In this document: piece by piece, positions 49,801 to 60,932 of the stretch
How the letters are laid out: each line of letters opens with the position of its first letter
Numbering within the stretch: position 1 is the stretch's first letter
Assembly: GCA_027924585.1 (NCBI GenBank)
Contig: BSBM01000361.1
Location: 39,503,501 to 39,567,500 of the forward strand
Source: Larix kaempferi
Lineage: Eukaryota > Streptophyta > Pinopsida > Pinales > Pinaceae
Direction: 5' to 3'
Length of the DNA stretch: 64,000 bases
Notes under the pieces: model-generated
What the model was told of the DNA's origin: nothing
The model's input: only the letters and a program-made list of their open reading frames with translations
The model's database searches: none
Translations under genes and position numbers: made by a program

Positions 49801-50360
49801 ACCATGTAAAATGGCGAGATGATTTACAAACCATCACAAAGAATGAAGAGAATTATACTCTCTGGATTAGGAATGAACCTCGAGATCCAAGAGAACTCAT
49901 AGCAAATCATGTCGACTCTCTCAGGGTTCCTTCAATTACCCAATACTTTGAAATTTTGCAAGAGAAAATCCTCACTACCTATGTCCCGATGATTTTTAAT
50001 ATGCAGCACTGTGCCCTGGAAGGTAGTGAATACAGATGGTTATATTCTTCTTCGTCTCTGAGGGAAGGGGATCCATACTGCTTCGAGAATTTCAAGCAAG
50101 CCTTGACAATCATTCTTGGGTATGTGCAGTGCATGAAAACATGTGTACCTTGGTGGATTGGATTGAGATTCAGATTTCCCCTCATATGGCTGCCTGTGAG
50201 TCCTTATAGGAACAACTATGTTTTGACTAAGGAAGAAGAGAAGTTGTGTTGGCAGAGATGGACAACCTACTATGGATTTGTGCCTTATGGGGAACCACCA
50301 GAACTTTCCTACAATCTCATCACTCTTCATAGATATAGCATGGACTCACACTTGGATTAG
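46846..50360 (+). pseudogene. ORF3 of element C, about 1170 codons, after integrase
   Basis: The frame starts at ATG 46846 and runs to 47957, shifts once, then continues to 50360, with about nine scattered stops. N-terminal domain (about 200 residues): KYFQRLNGFHIETALQFVFN, IISEVTGLPQVGKKLFG, LKKYISCEGRYQTAYFSEFP, ISSLTNHGLIKLLIL, as in plant transposon-associated proteins. Then come acidic Glu/Ala-rich repeats (ENIGEAATAVDP, ENQNIGEDATAANP), a basic nuclear-localisation-like cluster (48054-48122), coiled coils, CPECGYMYKLAGHK (48591), and a C-terminal domain with tryptophans (VPWWIGLRFRFPLIWLPV). No signal peptide or obvious membrane anchor, so it is not a typical env-like protein. Function unknown. 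Confidence 0.72.
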
Positions 50361-50396
50361 TGGAGGTTGTTGCATGGGGACATGCAATCAGATAGT

Positions 50397-50406
50397 TGGG
50401 GGGGGA
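50397..50406 (+). promoter_or_regulatory. Polypurine tract of element C
   Basis: TGGGGGGGGA-like run just before LTR 2 (TGTTGGGTTCAGG at 50407). Confidence 0.75.
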
Positions 50407-51131
50407 TGTTGGGTTCAGGAATTGCCCCTTTTTAACCATACTTATTTCATCATTTTTCCCAGTTACACCCTACTTTCATAAACCATAGACATTCCTTTTT
50501 CTAGATTAATCAGCAGTCCTGACAATGTATAAATCATTATTGTTTCATTTAATTAAATGCCTAAGATTGTTATGGTTATGAATTCTAGCCTTCGATTTAT
50601 GCTAACTTGTGTTCATTTCATTAAGTTAAGATCAAAGCACAAGTGTATCAGTCGCAATGCCTTGGGAAAGAATCATACGTGGTGCCAGTTGTTACTCTTC
50701 TGATTTGATTCCTCATATTTCAATGGACAATGCATCTCTCCACGTGAAGCTGTAATAGGTCGCTGGAATAGAGCATAGCTACAACAGACAAAACGCCTCC
50801 TAATTTGTTAAACGGTTGATCCATTGACTGCCAGAGTAACCACATCCTTCATGATTAATGGCCTCATTATGGCTGTAACAATTTAGCTATAACTCTGCAG
50901 GATGAAGATCAGAGATCTTTATTGCTGCACGAAATTATTGGATCACAAATTGTATTTTGCATGTATAAATATGGAAAGGCTTTCAAAGTCTGGGGTTGGA
51001 TAGTAATCATTTTGTACGGGTTGTAACAGAGAACTGAGACTGTGAATTACCATATTTAATGAAGAGCATAGTTACTTCCATTTATGTGTCTTAATTTGTG
51101 GTAGTTCATGGCATCTCTGATGGAAGGCCAG

Positions 51132-52761
51132 TGTCATGTTCCCAAATTTTCCTATGGTCCAGGGGGATGATTTTAGCCTAAGTCACATAGGCATTAATTA
51201 AATAATTAATGGATGGATGAAGTAAGATTCCTAAGGGTGAATTTGAGGAATTAAATGGATAAGGAGGGGGCCCCATGAAGTTATTAACCCCCAATTCAGT
51301 GCTAAGGTGATTTATTAATTAATTGGGGAAATTTTGAGGCATTACACCTTATTAATTAATTAATTAATTACTAGATAATTAATTAATTTCTAAGTTAAAT
51401 TATTTATGAGTGGTATTATTTTAATTTAAATAATTATTGCTAATAAATGTGCCAAGTGGTTGATGACTTGGCCAGTAAATTCGAATTGGTAAGTGAGCCA
51501 AACTTGCCTAAGTGATGAAACTCAGAAAATCAAGGGATTACTTGGAGTAGAAGTCAAGTAAGCACTAGAGTCCAAAAATGTTGCCAAAAATGAGAAAAGA
51601 GGAATATTTCAGGAAAAGCAGCATAAATTCAGAAAGCAGGAAAGCATGAAAAGCAGGAAAGTTCAGAAAAGAAGGAAAGTCAGAAAAAGAGGAAAAAGGA
51701 AGGAAAGCCAAAGCAAAGCAAGCAAGCAAACAAAGGAAAATATGTGCACTCACGGGTGACCTATTCTCACAGGTCACCAAGCTAAGTAACTTGCTCAACA
51801 GGTCAACAAGAATTCTATTTAAGAAGGTTTCCAACTTCATTCAAGAACTTTTGTCATTTGGAATTTTGGTCTGAGAGCTTTGAGCCTCTCAAGTTGAGAG
51901 TTGTGCCTCATAATCTATCACTCCCATGAATGCAATATGTGTGCAACCACTTTTGACCACTGTTTCAAGGAGGGCATAGTTTCTAAAGGAGAAAGCTTGT
52001 AAGGAAAAATTGAGGAAAGTATGTCCACTCATAAGTGACCTATTCTCACAGGTCACCAAGCCAAGTAACTTCCCCAACAGGTCATCCTGAAGTTTATAAA
52101 AGAATCCAACACACTCCATTTCACAACTTTTGTCATTGTGAATTTTGTATGAGAGCTTTGAAGCTCCTCTAGGTTTGGTGATGCGCCCAAGCCACTCTAT
52201 GGGTGTGGTTGATGTGCCACATTCTCTCATTCTCTCTCTCTCTCTCTCTCTCTCATAGGTATTGAAGACTATTGGGCAGCCATTAAATATCTATTTGCAA
52301 CCATTGAAGATAATTTTGCAGCCATTAAAGTTATGATATCAGTCTGGGTCGAATTGCTTCAAAAGAGTTTAAGAGTTCAAGAAGAATCCTTCTCATTATC
52401 CCCTCTCTTCTTCCCCATTCTTTAGTATTGCAAGGTGTTGGTGGAAGGGTTGCTCCATTGAAAGATTTCCAATGATCAATGTGATGAAGGATCTGATTAA
52501 CTTAACTTGGGAGTGCCTCAACTGGTCAAAAGTATCCAGAAGCACCACTCGGAACCCTTCTAAATGTCATTATGAGTCAACAGTTGAGGATCTTAGAGCT
52601 CTGATACCTGAACTTTCATCCCATCATCTTCAGTTCCTAGCCAGTAAACCTCACTTACATCCTACACCATTTGAAGAATTAATCAGAAAATTGACTGTTG
52701 GAATTAAAAGGAACTTGAGATTCAGTTAATATTCTTGGTAGATAGTCCATAGGATATTATA
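51132..52761 (+). repeat. Element E 5' LTR, with duplicated promoter-like module
   Basis: Its first 760 bp match the 3' LTR. It then carries a diverged second copy of the module at 51735-51905 (second copy at 52015-52190, both with GTGACCTATTCTCACAGGTCACCAAG). The first module has TATTTAAG (51816-51823), the second TATAAAAG (52095-52102). A CT microsatellite lies at 52231-52254. Only the last 50 bases again resemble the 3' LTR. Confidence 0.85.
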
Positions 52762-52762
52762 G

Positions 52763-52774
52763 TGGTATCAGAGC
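52763..52774 (+). promoter_or_regulatory. Element E primer-binding site
   Basis: TGGTATCAGAGC follows the LTR by one base and is the classic site complementary to the 3' end of initiator methionine tRNA. Confidence 0.9.
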
Positions 52775-52852
52775 TCTTTCCTTGGCTCACCCTGTGGAAA
52801 GAAATTAACTCAATGATTGGAGGAATATTGAAGATCTTCTCATAAATGCAAA

Positions 52853-55800
52853 ATGTGCCTCCTACTAGTCAGTGAAGAAGAAGAATTTATTTTTGAGCCA
52901 TATGAAGAGGAGCCTTTAACCCCTATTGGAAATTTTTATTTGCATAAAGTTGAAGATGATTTCCTTGTTGAACCAATGTTTGAAGAGGAAATAGGAACTG
53001 ACATACATATGACTAATTAGGATTATGAAGGAATACTCAAAAGAGACAACCCAAAGAAATCCTATGAGTACTTCATGGAGTACTCTGCCTTGAAGAAGGA
53101 GGTTCAAAAGTCCCTGACCTTTAGAGACTATTGTGATTTGGAGATTTATAGGTTGTTAAAAGACCCCTACAATAATCATAGCAAAAGAAGAATTGCACAT
53201 ATGGTTGATGGTGTGTGCAAAGAAGTAGAGGCAAGATTTGTACCCCTATGAGCTAAGATGGAAGGGAGGGATAAAGATGTGTACTCACAGCCAGGAAAAA
53301 TCAAAGGAGGAAACCAAGAGCCACCTAGTTCTTCGAGTGGAGAAGAAGTAGGAAAAAATAAAGATGAATTTGCAGCCCTACATATGGATCCATCCCAATC
53401 CCATGGAAAAGGAATCAAGAAGGAAGTTTCAGCAAGGCCAAGCATTGTGAGACTATTTGGCTTTTCTTCAAGAAGGAAGTCCAAAGGTTGTGATCTGAGC
53501 ACCACACAATGTAGAGAGACATCAAGTTTCTTGGAAATAATTGACCAAGAAGACCTTGTTGGTGCCCCATTACTCCAAGAAGTGGATGAAGAAGGTCAGT
53601 GCACAGTAGAAGATCCAGTAGTCAAACACTTGATTGTTGGTGATGAGGGAGGTAAAATCACTCTCGATCTTTTAATGGTTGATTTCAAAACAAGTGTAGA
53701 AGAAATGAGACAGATTGATGAAGGTGAGACATATTTTGGATCTGATCCAAAAGAAGGACATAATTCATATCTACAATCACCCCTGGAGCCTCACCAGGAA
53801 GCAAAAATTGAGCACATCTCAGTAGGGTGTGAAGCAGAGAAATGGGTGGATGAACAAGCCATCAAAATTCCACCGCATAAGGAGGAGAACATGACACCTG
53901 GTGAATTTGTATTTTCTGATTTTTATGTTTCTTTAAGTCAATCTGATGTGGCAGCCACTTCCATTGAAAAGTTCAGAATGGTTGAGCCCCATGGTGATGA
54001 GATTCAGAATTCTAGTCTAAAAAATGAAAGAAGTATGAAGGCTGAAACCTTGAGAGAAGATCTTTCTATTGCACCAAGGATGAATGAGAACTTATGTTAT
54101 AGCCCAAATTATGTTTTTAAAGACATGAAAGATGAATATATTGCAGCAACAACATATAGATCAGATTTCAAAACCTCAAGTGCACTGCATGAAATTGATC
54201 TGACAATGGAAAATGAAGAGGAAGAACATCTGCAAGAACCTCATCTTCTTGCAGGATCTTTAAAGATGGATGAATAGAAGATCCAAGAGGCCCTGGAAAT
54301 TCTCCATGAAAATCATGCTTCAGTTTCAAAGTTGTGTTGGGAATCTGTTTTAATGGAAGACCAATCTTCCTTTGAATCCATGGAGAATATCCAGAAAGCA
54401 ATGTCCACAATCAAAGGTAATTTCTCATAGTTGCTTTCTGATAAAAATTACATGTTTGAGCTTGTTGAGTTATTGCGAGAAGCAACACTGCATGATGAAG
54501 AGAGTATTAGCATATATGAAAAAGAGAACTACAATATCAAAGGTGAGTTGTTAGCCACGCGAGATTCTTTGAGATACACTCAAACTGCCCTCTTAGAATC
54601 ACAAATGAAGATAGAACAATTCCAACAAGAGTGGCAAGAATTGACAGAATCGACAATTTTTCTTGAGAGTCATCCCTTTTGGGTAAATGACATAAAAATT
54701 TCTATGGAGGAACCTCATGAGTGGGTGGACCATGAGGAGTAGTATGTTCAGTATGTGCTGGAAGAAAGTGTAGAAAAGGTGGATGAAAAGTTCATAAGCA
54801 TGGCTCACCACCCTTCATTCCTTACTTCACATTCAACCACAAATTGTGGGAATGAAAATTGGGTAAAAGGATTCTTCCTCTTGGTGTCACATGATGAGCA
54901 GGAGGATCCTAAAATCCAGGCTCATGACATGTTCCTTAACCCACAGCAGTGGAGTCATCCCATGCATGAGTGTGCAGCCACTTTTGACAAGGAGGAATCA
55001 GATCCACACTTACTTTCAATGTGTGGGTCATTTGATGGAGTTTTGCACCCTTGGATAAATGGCAAAGAGTTGAGCCATTGGATGAAGAGGGGAACACCTG
55101 TGGAGTTCCATAGATATCATGAATTCTATTTATGTGAGGAGGACATACATATGGGTGATCACATTCCATATGATTCAACAAATCAAAGTGCTTGTCCATC
55201 CATTGGTTGGATGGGTAGGGGAAACATTGTAGTGAACACCTTGGAAGGTAAAATGTTCACTTGTTTCTGCAATAATTCTTTTGTTATAACTGACATTGTC
55301 TTGAATTGTGAGCAACAACAAAGATGTATTTTGCAGCCATTTGATGTCACCAATCCACATATGGGTTGGGTGAAAGATTACTTGACAAGCATGAAGTATT
55401 TTTGCAAAAAAATTTCTGCTTATGGTCAAGGGAAGGCAGCTAAGCAGGAAAGTTGCCAAGATAAATTAATGATTACTTGCAGAAGTTGGCCTATGTGGAG
55501 GGAATCGACATGCTGGGAGGGATGCTTGAAATTTTTCTCCAGTGCCAGAGAGTTGAGCCATTGGATGTTTTCACTAGAAGAGACATTCTGCTCCCCACTT
55601 GGTTTGGTTGGAAGCAATGCCCTAGTAGTTATTCCCCGAATGAAAAGCCACATGTTTGATGACAGATTCTTTAAAATTATTCTGATGATGGGGAAAATGG
55701 AGTTGATACTTTGGGATCCTGGCATACACTTGAATGACAGATTGCCAAAAATGACAGGAGAATTCTGCTCCTTGCAGGAGAAACAATGGGACCCAGGAAT

Positions 55801-55986
55801 TCTACTTAGTTATCCTAATGGGGTTAAAATTCTCTTCATTTGTTGGCTAATGGCAAATATAAATTACATGACAGTTTGTTTTACATAGACATTTTTCCTG
55901 AAAGCCCTAGTAATTTACAAATTGTTCAATGGATGGGGGACAATGATAATCAGAGTTGGTGCAGTAGAAGCTTGGTGGAATCCTGA
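52853..55986 (+). pseudogene. Giant ORF of element E, about 1040 codons, function unknown
   Basis: One frame from ATG 52853 carries five stops (TAG 53018, TGA 53249, TAG 54275, TAG 54428, TAG 54740) and no frameshift until about 55825. After that the next frame continues coherently to TGA 55984-55986. N-terminus acidic (EEEEFIFEPYEEEPLTP), then a helical segment (KKSYEYFMEYSALKKEVQKS), a long Glu/Ser/Asp-rich middle, a coiled coil (54480-54650, ALLESQMKIEQFQQEWQEL) and a Trp/His/Cys-rich C-terminal third with a repeated ELSHWM motif (55070, 55552). No zinc knuckle, capsid core, protease or polymerase motif is visible. Confidence 0.75.
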
Positions 55987-56023
55987 CATTGCTTGAGGAC
56001 AAGCAATCTTGGGAAGGGAGGAC

Positions 56024-58116
56024 TATCATGTTCCCAAATTTTCCTATGGTCCAGGGGGGATGATTTTAGCCTAAGTCACATAGGCATTAATTAAATAATT
56101 AATGGATGGATGAAGTAAGATTCCTAAGGGTTATTTGAGGAATTAAATGGATAAGGAGGGCCCCCCATGAAGTTATTAACCCCCAATTCAAGTGCTAAGG
56201 TGATTTATTAATTAATTGGGGAAATTTTGAGGCATTACACCTTATTAATTAATTAATTAATTACTGAATAATTAATTAATTTTTAAGTTAAATTATTTAT
56301 GAGTGGTATTATTTTAATTTAAATAATTATTGCTAATAAATGTGCCAAGTGGTTGATGACTTGGCCAGGAAATTCGAATTGGTAAGTGAGCCAAACTTGC
56401 CTAAGTGTTGAAACTTAGAAAATCAAGGAATTACTTGGAGTAGAAGTCAAGTAAGCACTAGAGTCCAAAAATGAGAAAAGAGGAATATTTCAAGAAAAGC
56501 AGCATAAATTCAGAAAGCAGGAAAGTATGAAAAGCAGGAAAGTTCAGAAAAGAAGGAAAGTCAGAAAAAGAGGAAAAAAGAAGGAAAGCCAAAGCAAAGC
56601 AAGCAAGGAAACAAAAAAAATTATGTCCACTCATGGGTGACCTATCCTCACAGGTTACCAAGCTAAGTAACTTGCTCAACAGGTCAAAAATAATTCTATT
56701 TAAGAAGGTTTCCAACTTCATTCAAGAACTTTTGTCATTTGGAATTTTGGTTTGAGAGCTATGAGCCTCCCAAGTTGAGAGTTGTGCCTCAACAAACTTG
56801 CTTGCGTGATGTGCCCCAAGACTGTGTGATTTATCCAGGAGTGTTGTGCAAGTCCATCCAGTAATATTGCAGCCATTGTTGTCCATTATAGCGCAGCCAT
56901 GAAGATCTAATGCCAGACTGGAGAGGAGACCACCATTGAAGAGGAACTGTAGTTAGATTTAGAGGAGGATCATTAATAGAAGGAGATTGTGGTGGAGGAG
57001 CTTTCCCAGGACCTCCAGTGGGTTCTAGGAGTTTTTATCAGCCTATATTGTTATCTACCATGCACAGAGCACGAATCTAGACTTGATCTCCCAGTTCTCT
57101 CATTGCCCCAGTTCGTCCAGCTAACTTTGGAGGAGTTTTCCCTAATGGAGGTGTCTGTTTGAGGGAGGACGTACCTGTGAAGAATTCCAGCTGTAGGAGA
57201 AGCCAAATCAGGCCTATTCTCCACATAGGTTCTGATCCTTACATCCAGAGCATATTACTGTAAAAAAATCCTCTCTCTCTTCATATTCTTCACCATTGTA
57301 TTGTAAAATCATAACCTGTGAGGCACCATTTTGAGAAGGGAGTTATTGAATAAGAAAAGGAGGGTTCTGTCATATCTATTGCAAGTTATTTCTATTTTAA
57401 TTACTGTATCATATCTGCATACTCATTTATAACAAAAAAATAAATTAATGGAAGTCAGTTGTCAAGTCAGATTTGGAGACTAGCTCGTTGGGTGGTTTTA
57501 TTTGACTAGTTTTACTGTTTTCTTCATAAAATACAATCTGCAAATCCATTTCACTCCTCATTTGTTGCAGTAGGGTCAAAACTTAATATATTAACCATAT
57601 AAACCTTTAAAATCGAAACCTAGAAGCTTCTTCCTTGTGTTTGGGAATCCAACAAAGTTCCTAGCCCGACAATCCCAGTTAAGCATCTGTCACCCCAATC
57701 TTTCCAAACCTTGTCCAATCTGCTCCAGAATATTCCTGAACATATCCATCCATTATTTGACTGATATTTACACTACTTCAAACTCCCTGAACCCATACCT
57801 GTCTAGTATGCATATGCCAGCTACCCAGGAAGCCTCGAAGTAGGCAATAGACTAGCTCTATTGCTGAAAAATGAAAGGTACTGGTACATTGTGCATAGGA
57901 CACCTCAGATCTGCACTTTGACCTGCTGCTGCACCAAACCCCATATAAATTCCAGAATTGAAATTTCATCTCACCATACTCAGATTCAGTCTCCATCCCC
58001 ATCACTGACCTCCTACTTTGTTTAAAAAGAATTATTAAGAAATTTAACCAGTGAATTTTATTAAAATTTCTGAAATTGAGTTAATATCTTGGTTAAATAT
58101 TTCCTAGGATATTGTA
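56024..58116 (+). repeat. Element E 3' LTR
   Basis: It matches the 5' LTR from its start to about 56790 (TATTTAAG at 56697), then follows a different sequence of about 1.3 kb (56790-58070) until the shared end TAGGATATTGTA. It lacks the second promoter module of the 5' LTR. Confidence 0.85.
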
Positions 58117-58873
58117 GCCAGGGCCCGCCTTCTCACAGATATTGCCGAGTTAAGTAGGTAGTTAATTTATTCATTTCCTGTTGTGTGTTGTGGAATTGCA
58201 TTAGGCGTGTTTCTCATAGTTGCAACAGAGATTTATAATTGCATTCTTTATTGGTAGTTTATTCTTTGCATTACGAATAGTTGCAACTGTGTGGTGTGAT
58301 AGTCGACTGTGTAGGTTAGTTTTGATTATGCATGTGTGTTCAATAGCTGTTACAGCCAAGCTGATCTCCCATTCCTTTCAATCATTTATGCTTCCTAGGA
58401 TTTCTAATCATTATCAATTTATAGTTCAGTCTTATTTCTTAATTCTGGTTGATGTTGTGTCTTCATTTAATTCATTAGGATAGGAATATTTTGATTGAGT
58501 AACAGTAGCTGCTGGATGGATCATTTTGGTAAATATTTAATACTCTAGTTTGATAATTATAGGATTTAACTTCTTGCAAAAGTAATCTAGTTCATTTTCA
58601 TTCTTAGATCAGTAACTACTAGGTTGATTTCTGTAGGAAGGTAGTTGCACTTTGAATTCCTAGATGTATGAGTTAGATTAGTTTCTTGTGGAATGAGTTT
58701 GGATGAGCATATAGGTAGGATTACTATCTCTATTCACTTGCTCAACTACTAGAAATGTTTATGCATAGATTATGCTTATTGCCATTGAAATAAAAGACCT
58801 CCCTGGGTTTGACAATTTGTATTGAGCATCCTGTGTGTTAGTTGTAATTAATTGACATATAGGGTGACCAACA

Positions 58874-60265
58874 TTTTCGCATTATTGTTGGGGATGGTAA
58901 TTGATAGACATAGTTAGTAGTTGGTTTATTTGATTTTATTTTGGTTTAATCATTTACAACATGCATCAATACAAGAAAAACAAATCGGGAACCCCCTTTG
59001 AATACTAACATTGCAGGTGGAAGAGGTCGAGGTTGTAATACAGGTCAGGGAAGACACACATACATTGATGAAATAATTGATAGAGATGATTCCTCCACCA
59101 AACCACCACAGACATCTAAAGGTAGGGTAAATTATGTTCCTCCCCATCTTGAGAATTCGACATCAACAGTGGAGAATACAACGGGACCTTCAACTCCTGT
59201 TGCAGAAAATAAACCTACTGAAGATAAGGGAACCGATGTGGGAGCACTGGATAGAGAGGAGATTTATTATATTAACAGAACCAGAGTTACTAAAGAATCG
59301 TGGTTGGAGACTCGCCAGGAAGCAGAGGAAGAGAGAAGGCGAGAAGAAGAGAGGAGGAGAGAAGAAGAAGCAAAGGCAGAGGAAGAACGCATAAAGGAAT
59401 CCATTAAGTTTTTTAATAAGGACATGGCTAATAGAGAACAGGAAGGAGAGAATGAACATAGTGAGAACCAGTAAGAAGAAGTGGAAGATAATAAGCCTGG
59501 TAACATTGTGGCCACATTAGAATTCCCTATCCTCCAGACACCTGGAGCAGCTCCTATGAAAAACATCTCACCATCAGTTCTCCTGAATTTCCATGGTAAA
59601 TCTTCTGAAGATCCTGATGAATTTATTTTTGAGTTTGATATCCTCTATCGTAGCTATGATTATACCTCCAGTGCTCAGAAGCTGAAACTGTTCCCAGCCA
59701 CCTTGAAAAGAAATGCTCTGCATTGGTTCATGAGTCTAGGTCATGAGACCATTAGTACCTCGGACCAAATGAAACTCACCTTTCTTTCTAAATATCAACA
59801 ATATTATAGAACCAGGGATAGAAAGGAGGATTTGTTTAAAATGGTTCAGAAGGAGGAAGAGAGCTTGGCAGACTTTGTGGAAATATTGATGTACAATTTA
59901 CAAAGGTATGCACACACTAAGATTGGAAAAGATGTACTTAAGATTATTTTGCTACGAGGAATTATGGAAGATTTCCTTGATATGTTGAATTTGTTGGGGA
60001 AAGGGGACATCTCAAAAGAACCCTTTGAGAAGATCGTTGAATTATGTTGAAAGTACTTAAGGGGATCCTCTAGAACTAACAAACGAGACAAGGATCGAGA
60101 TCGGTATGTCTTCACTAGGACACAGAAGTCAACTAGTGGAGGAGCCACTCGAGTAGAGATAGGAAATTTGCTGGAGAATTGTAAAAATGATATGATGAGC
60201 TCCATTTCCTCATAGTTAGATATCTTGAGAGAAAAACAAAGGAAAGTAGTAGAAGATCTTACATT
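58874..60265 (+). pseudogene. Gag of element C, second copy (truncated)
   Basis: Very similar to 36143-37530: GGRGRGCNTGQGRHTYIDEI, the same Arg/Glu-rich coil, FPILQTPGAAP, NFHGKSSEDPDEFI, LKLFPATLKRNALHWFMSLG. The start codon equivalent to 36234 is changed to ATC, and the AGAC expansion is absent. Stops lie at 59472 and 60048. It ends abruptly at TCTTACA (about 60265), where LTR sequence follows, so everything from the zinc knuckles through pol, ORF3 and half the next LTR is deleted. Confidence 0.9.
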
Positions 60266-60267
60266 AT

Positions 60268-60927
60268 GAATAGCTACAATAGAGATTTATAATTGCATTC
60301 TTTATTGGTAGTTTATTCTTTGCATTACGAATAGCTGCAACTATGTGGTGTGACAATCGAATGTGTGGGTTAGTTTTGATTATGCATGTGTGTTCAATAT
60401 CTATTACATCCAAGCTCATCTCCCATTCCTTTCAGTCATTTATGCATCCTAGGATTTCTAATGGTTATCAATTTATAGTTCAGGCTTATTTCTTATTTCT
60501 GGTTGCTATTGTATCTTCATTTAATTCATTAGGATAGGCAGATTTTGATTGAGTAACAGTAGCTATTGGATGGATCATTTTGGTAAAGATTTAATATTGT
60601 AGTTTGATAATTATAGGATTTAACTTCTTGCAAAAGTAATCTAGTTCATTTTCATTCTTAAATTAGTAACTGCTAGGTTGATTTCTGTAGGAAGGTAGTT
60701 GCACTTTGAATTCCTAGATGTATGAGTTAGATTAGTTTCTTATGGAATGAGTGTGGCTGAGCAAATAGGTAGGATTACTATCTCTATTCACTTGATCAAC
60801 TACTGAAAATTTTTATGCATAGATTGTTCTTATTGCCATTGAAATAAAAGACCTCCCTCAGTTTGACAATTTATATTGAGCATCTTGTGTGTTAGTTGTA
60901 ATTAATTGACATATAGGGTGACCAACA
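60268..60927 (+). repeat. Element C LTR 3 (3' 660 bp only)
   Basis: It matches LTR 1 from about 35487 to the end (GACCAACA). It is followed by CAAGT, the probable target-site duplicate of CTAGT at 34661-34665. Confidence 0.9.
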
Positions 60928-60932
60928 CAAGT

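Larger units (their letters stand above)
51132..58116 (+). mobile_element. Element E: non-autonomous LTR retrotransposon with one giant ORF
   Basis: 6985 bp with perfect GCCAG target-site duplication (51127-51131, 58117-58121). LTRs: 51132-52761 (1630 bp) and 56024-58116 (2093 bp), starting TGTCATGTTCCC/TATCATGTTCCC and ending TAGGATATTATA/TAGGATATTGTA. Primer site TGGTATCAGAGC (52763-52774) is of initiator-Met type. Polypurine tract GGGAAGGGAGGAC (56011-56023). The internal region (52762-56023) is filled by one reading frame with no gag or pol motif. It is presumably mobilised by enzymes of an autonomous relative. It is inserted in C's LTR 2. Confidence 0.88.
50407..58873 (+). repeat. Element C LTR 2, split by element E (50407-51131 and 58122-58873)
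   Basis: The two pieces are 725 and 752 bp, together 1477, exactly the length of LTR 1, and they join at the point equal to 35390/35391. The GCCAG at 58117-58121 is the duplicated target. LTR 2 is similar to LTR 1 with scattered substitutions. Confidence 0.92.
34666..60927 (+). mobile_element. Element C: composite Athila-like Ty3/gypsy element (LTR-internal-LTR-gag-partial LTR)
   Basis: LTR 1 (34666-36142), full internal region (36143-50406), LTR 2 (50407-51131 plus 58122-58873), a second internal region cut down to gag (58874-60265), and a 3' partial LTR 3 (60268-60927). Flanking CTAGT (34661-34665) and CAAGT (60928-60932) differ at one base and are a plausible target-site duplication for the whole. 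The Athila type is supported by the primer site (TGGCATCGTTGTCGGGGA), gene order and an ORF after integrase. It is inserted in element B's 3' region and hosts insertions D and E. Confidence 0.82.
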
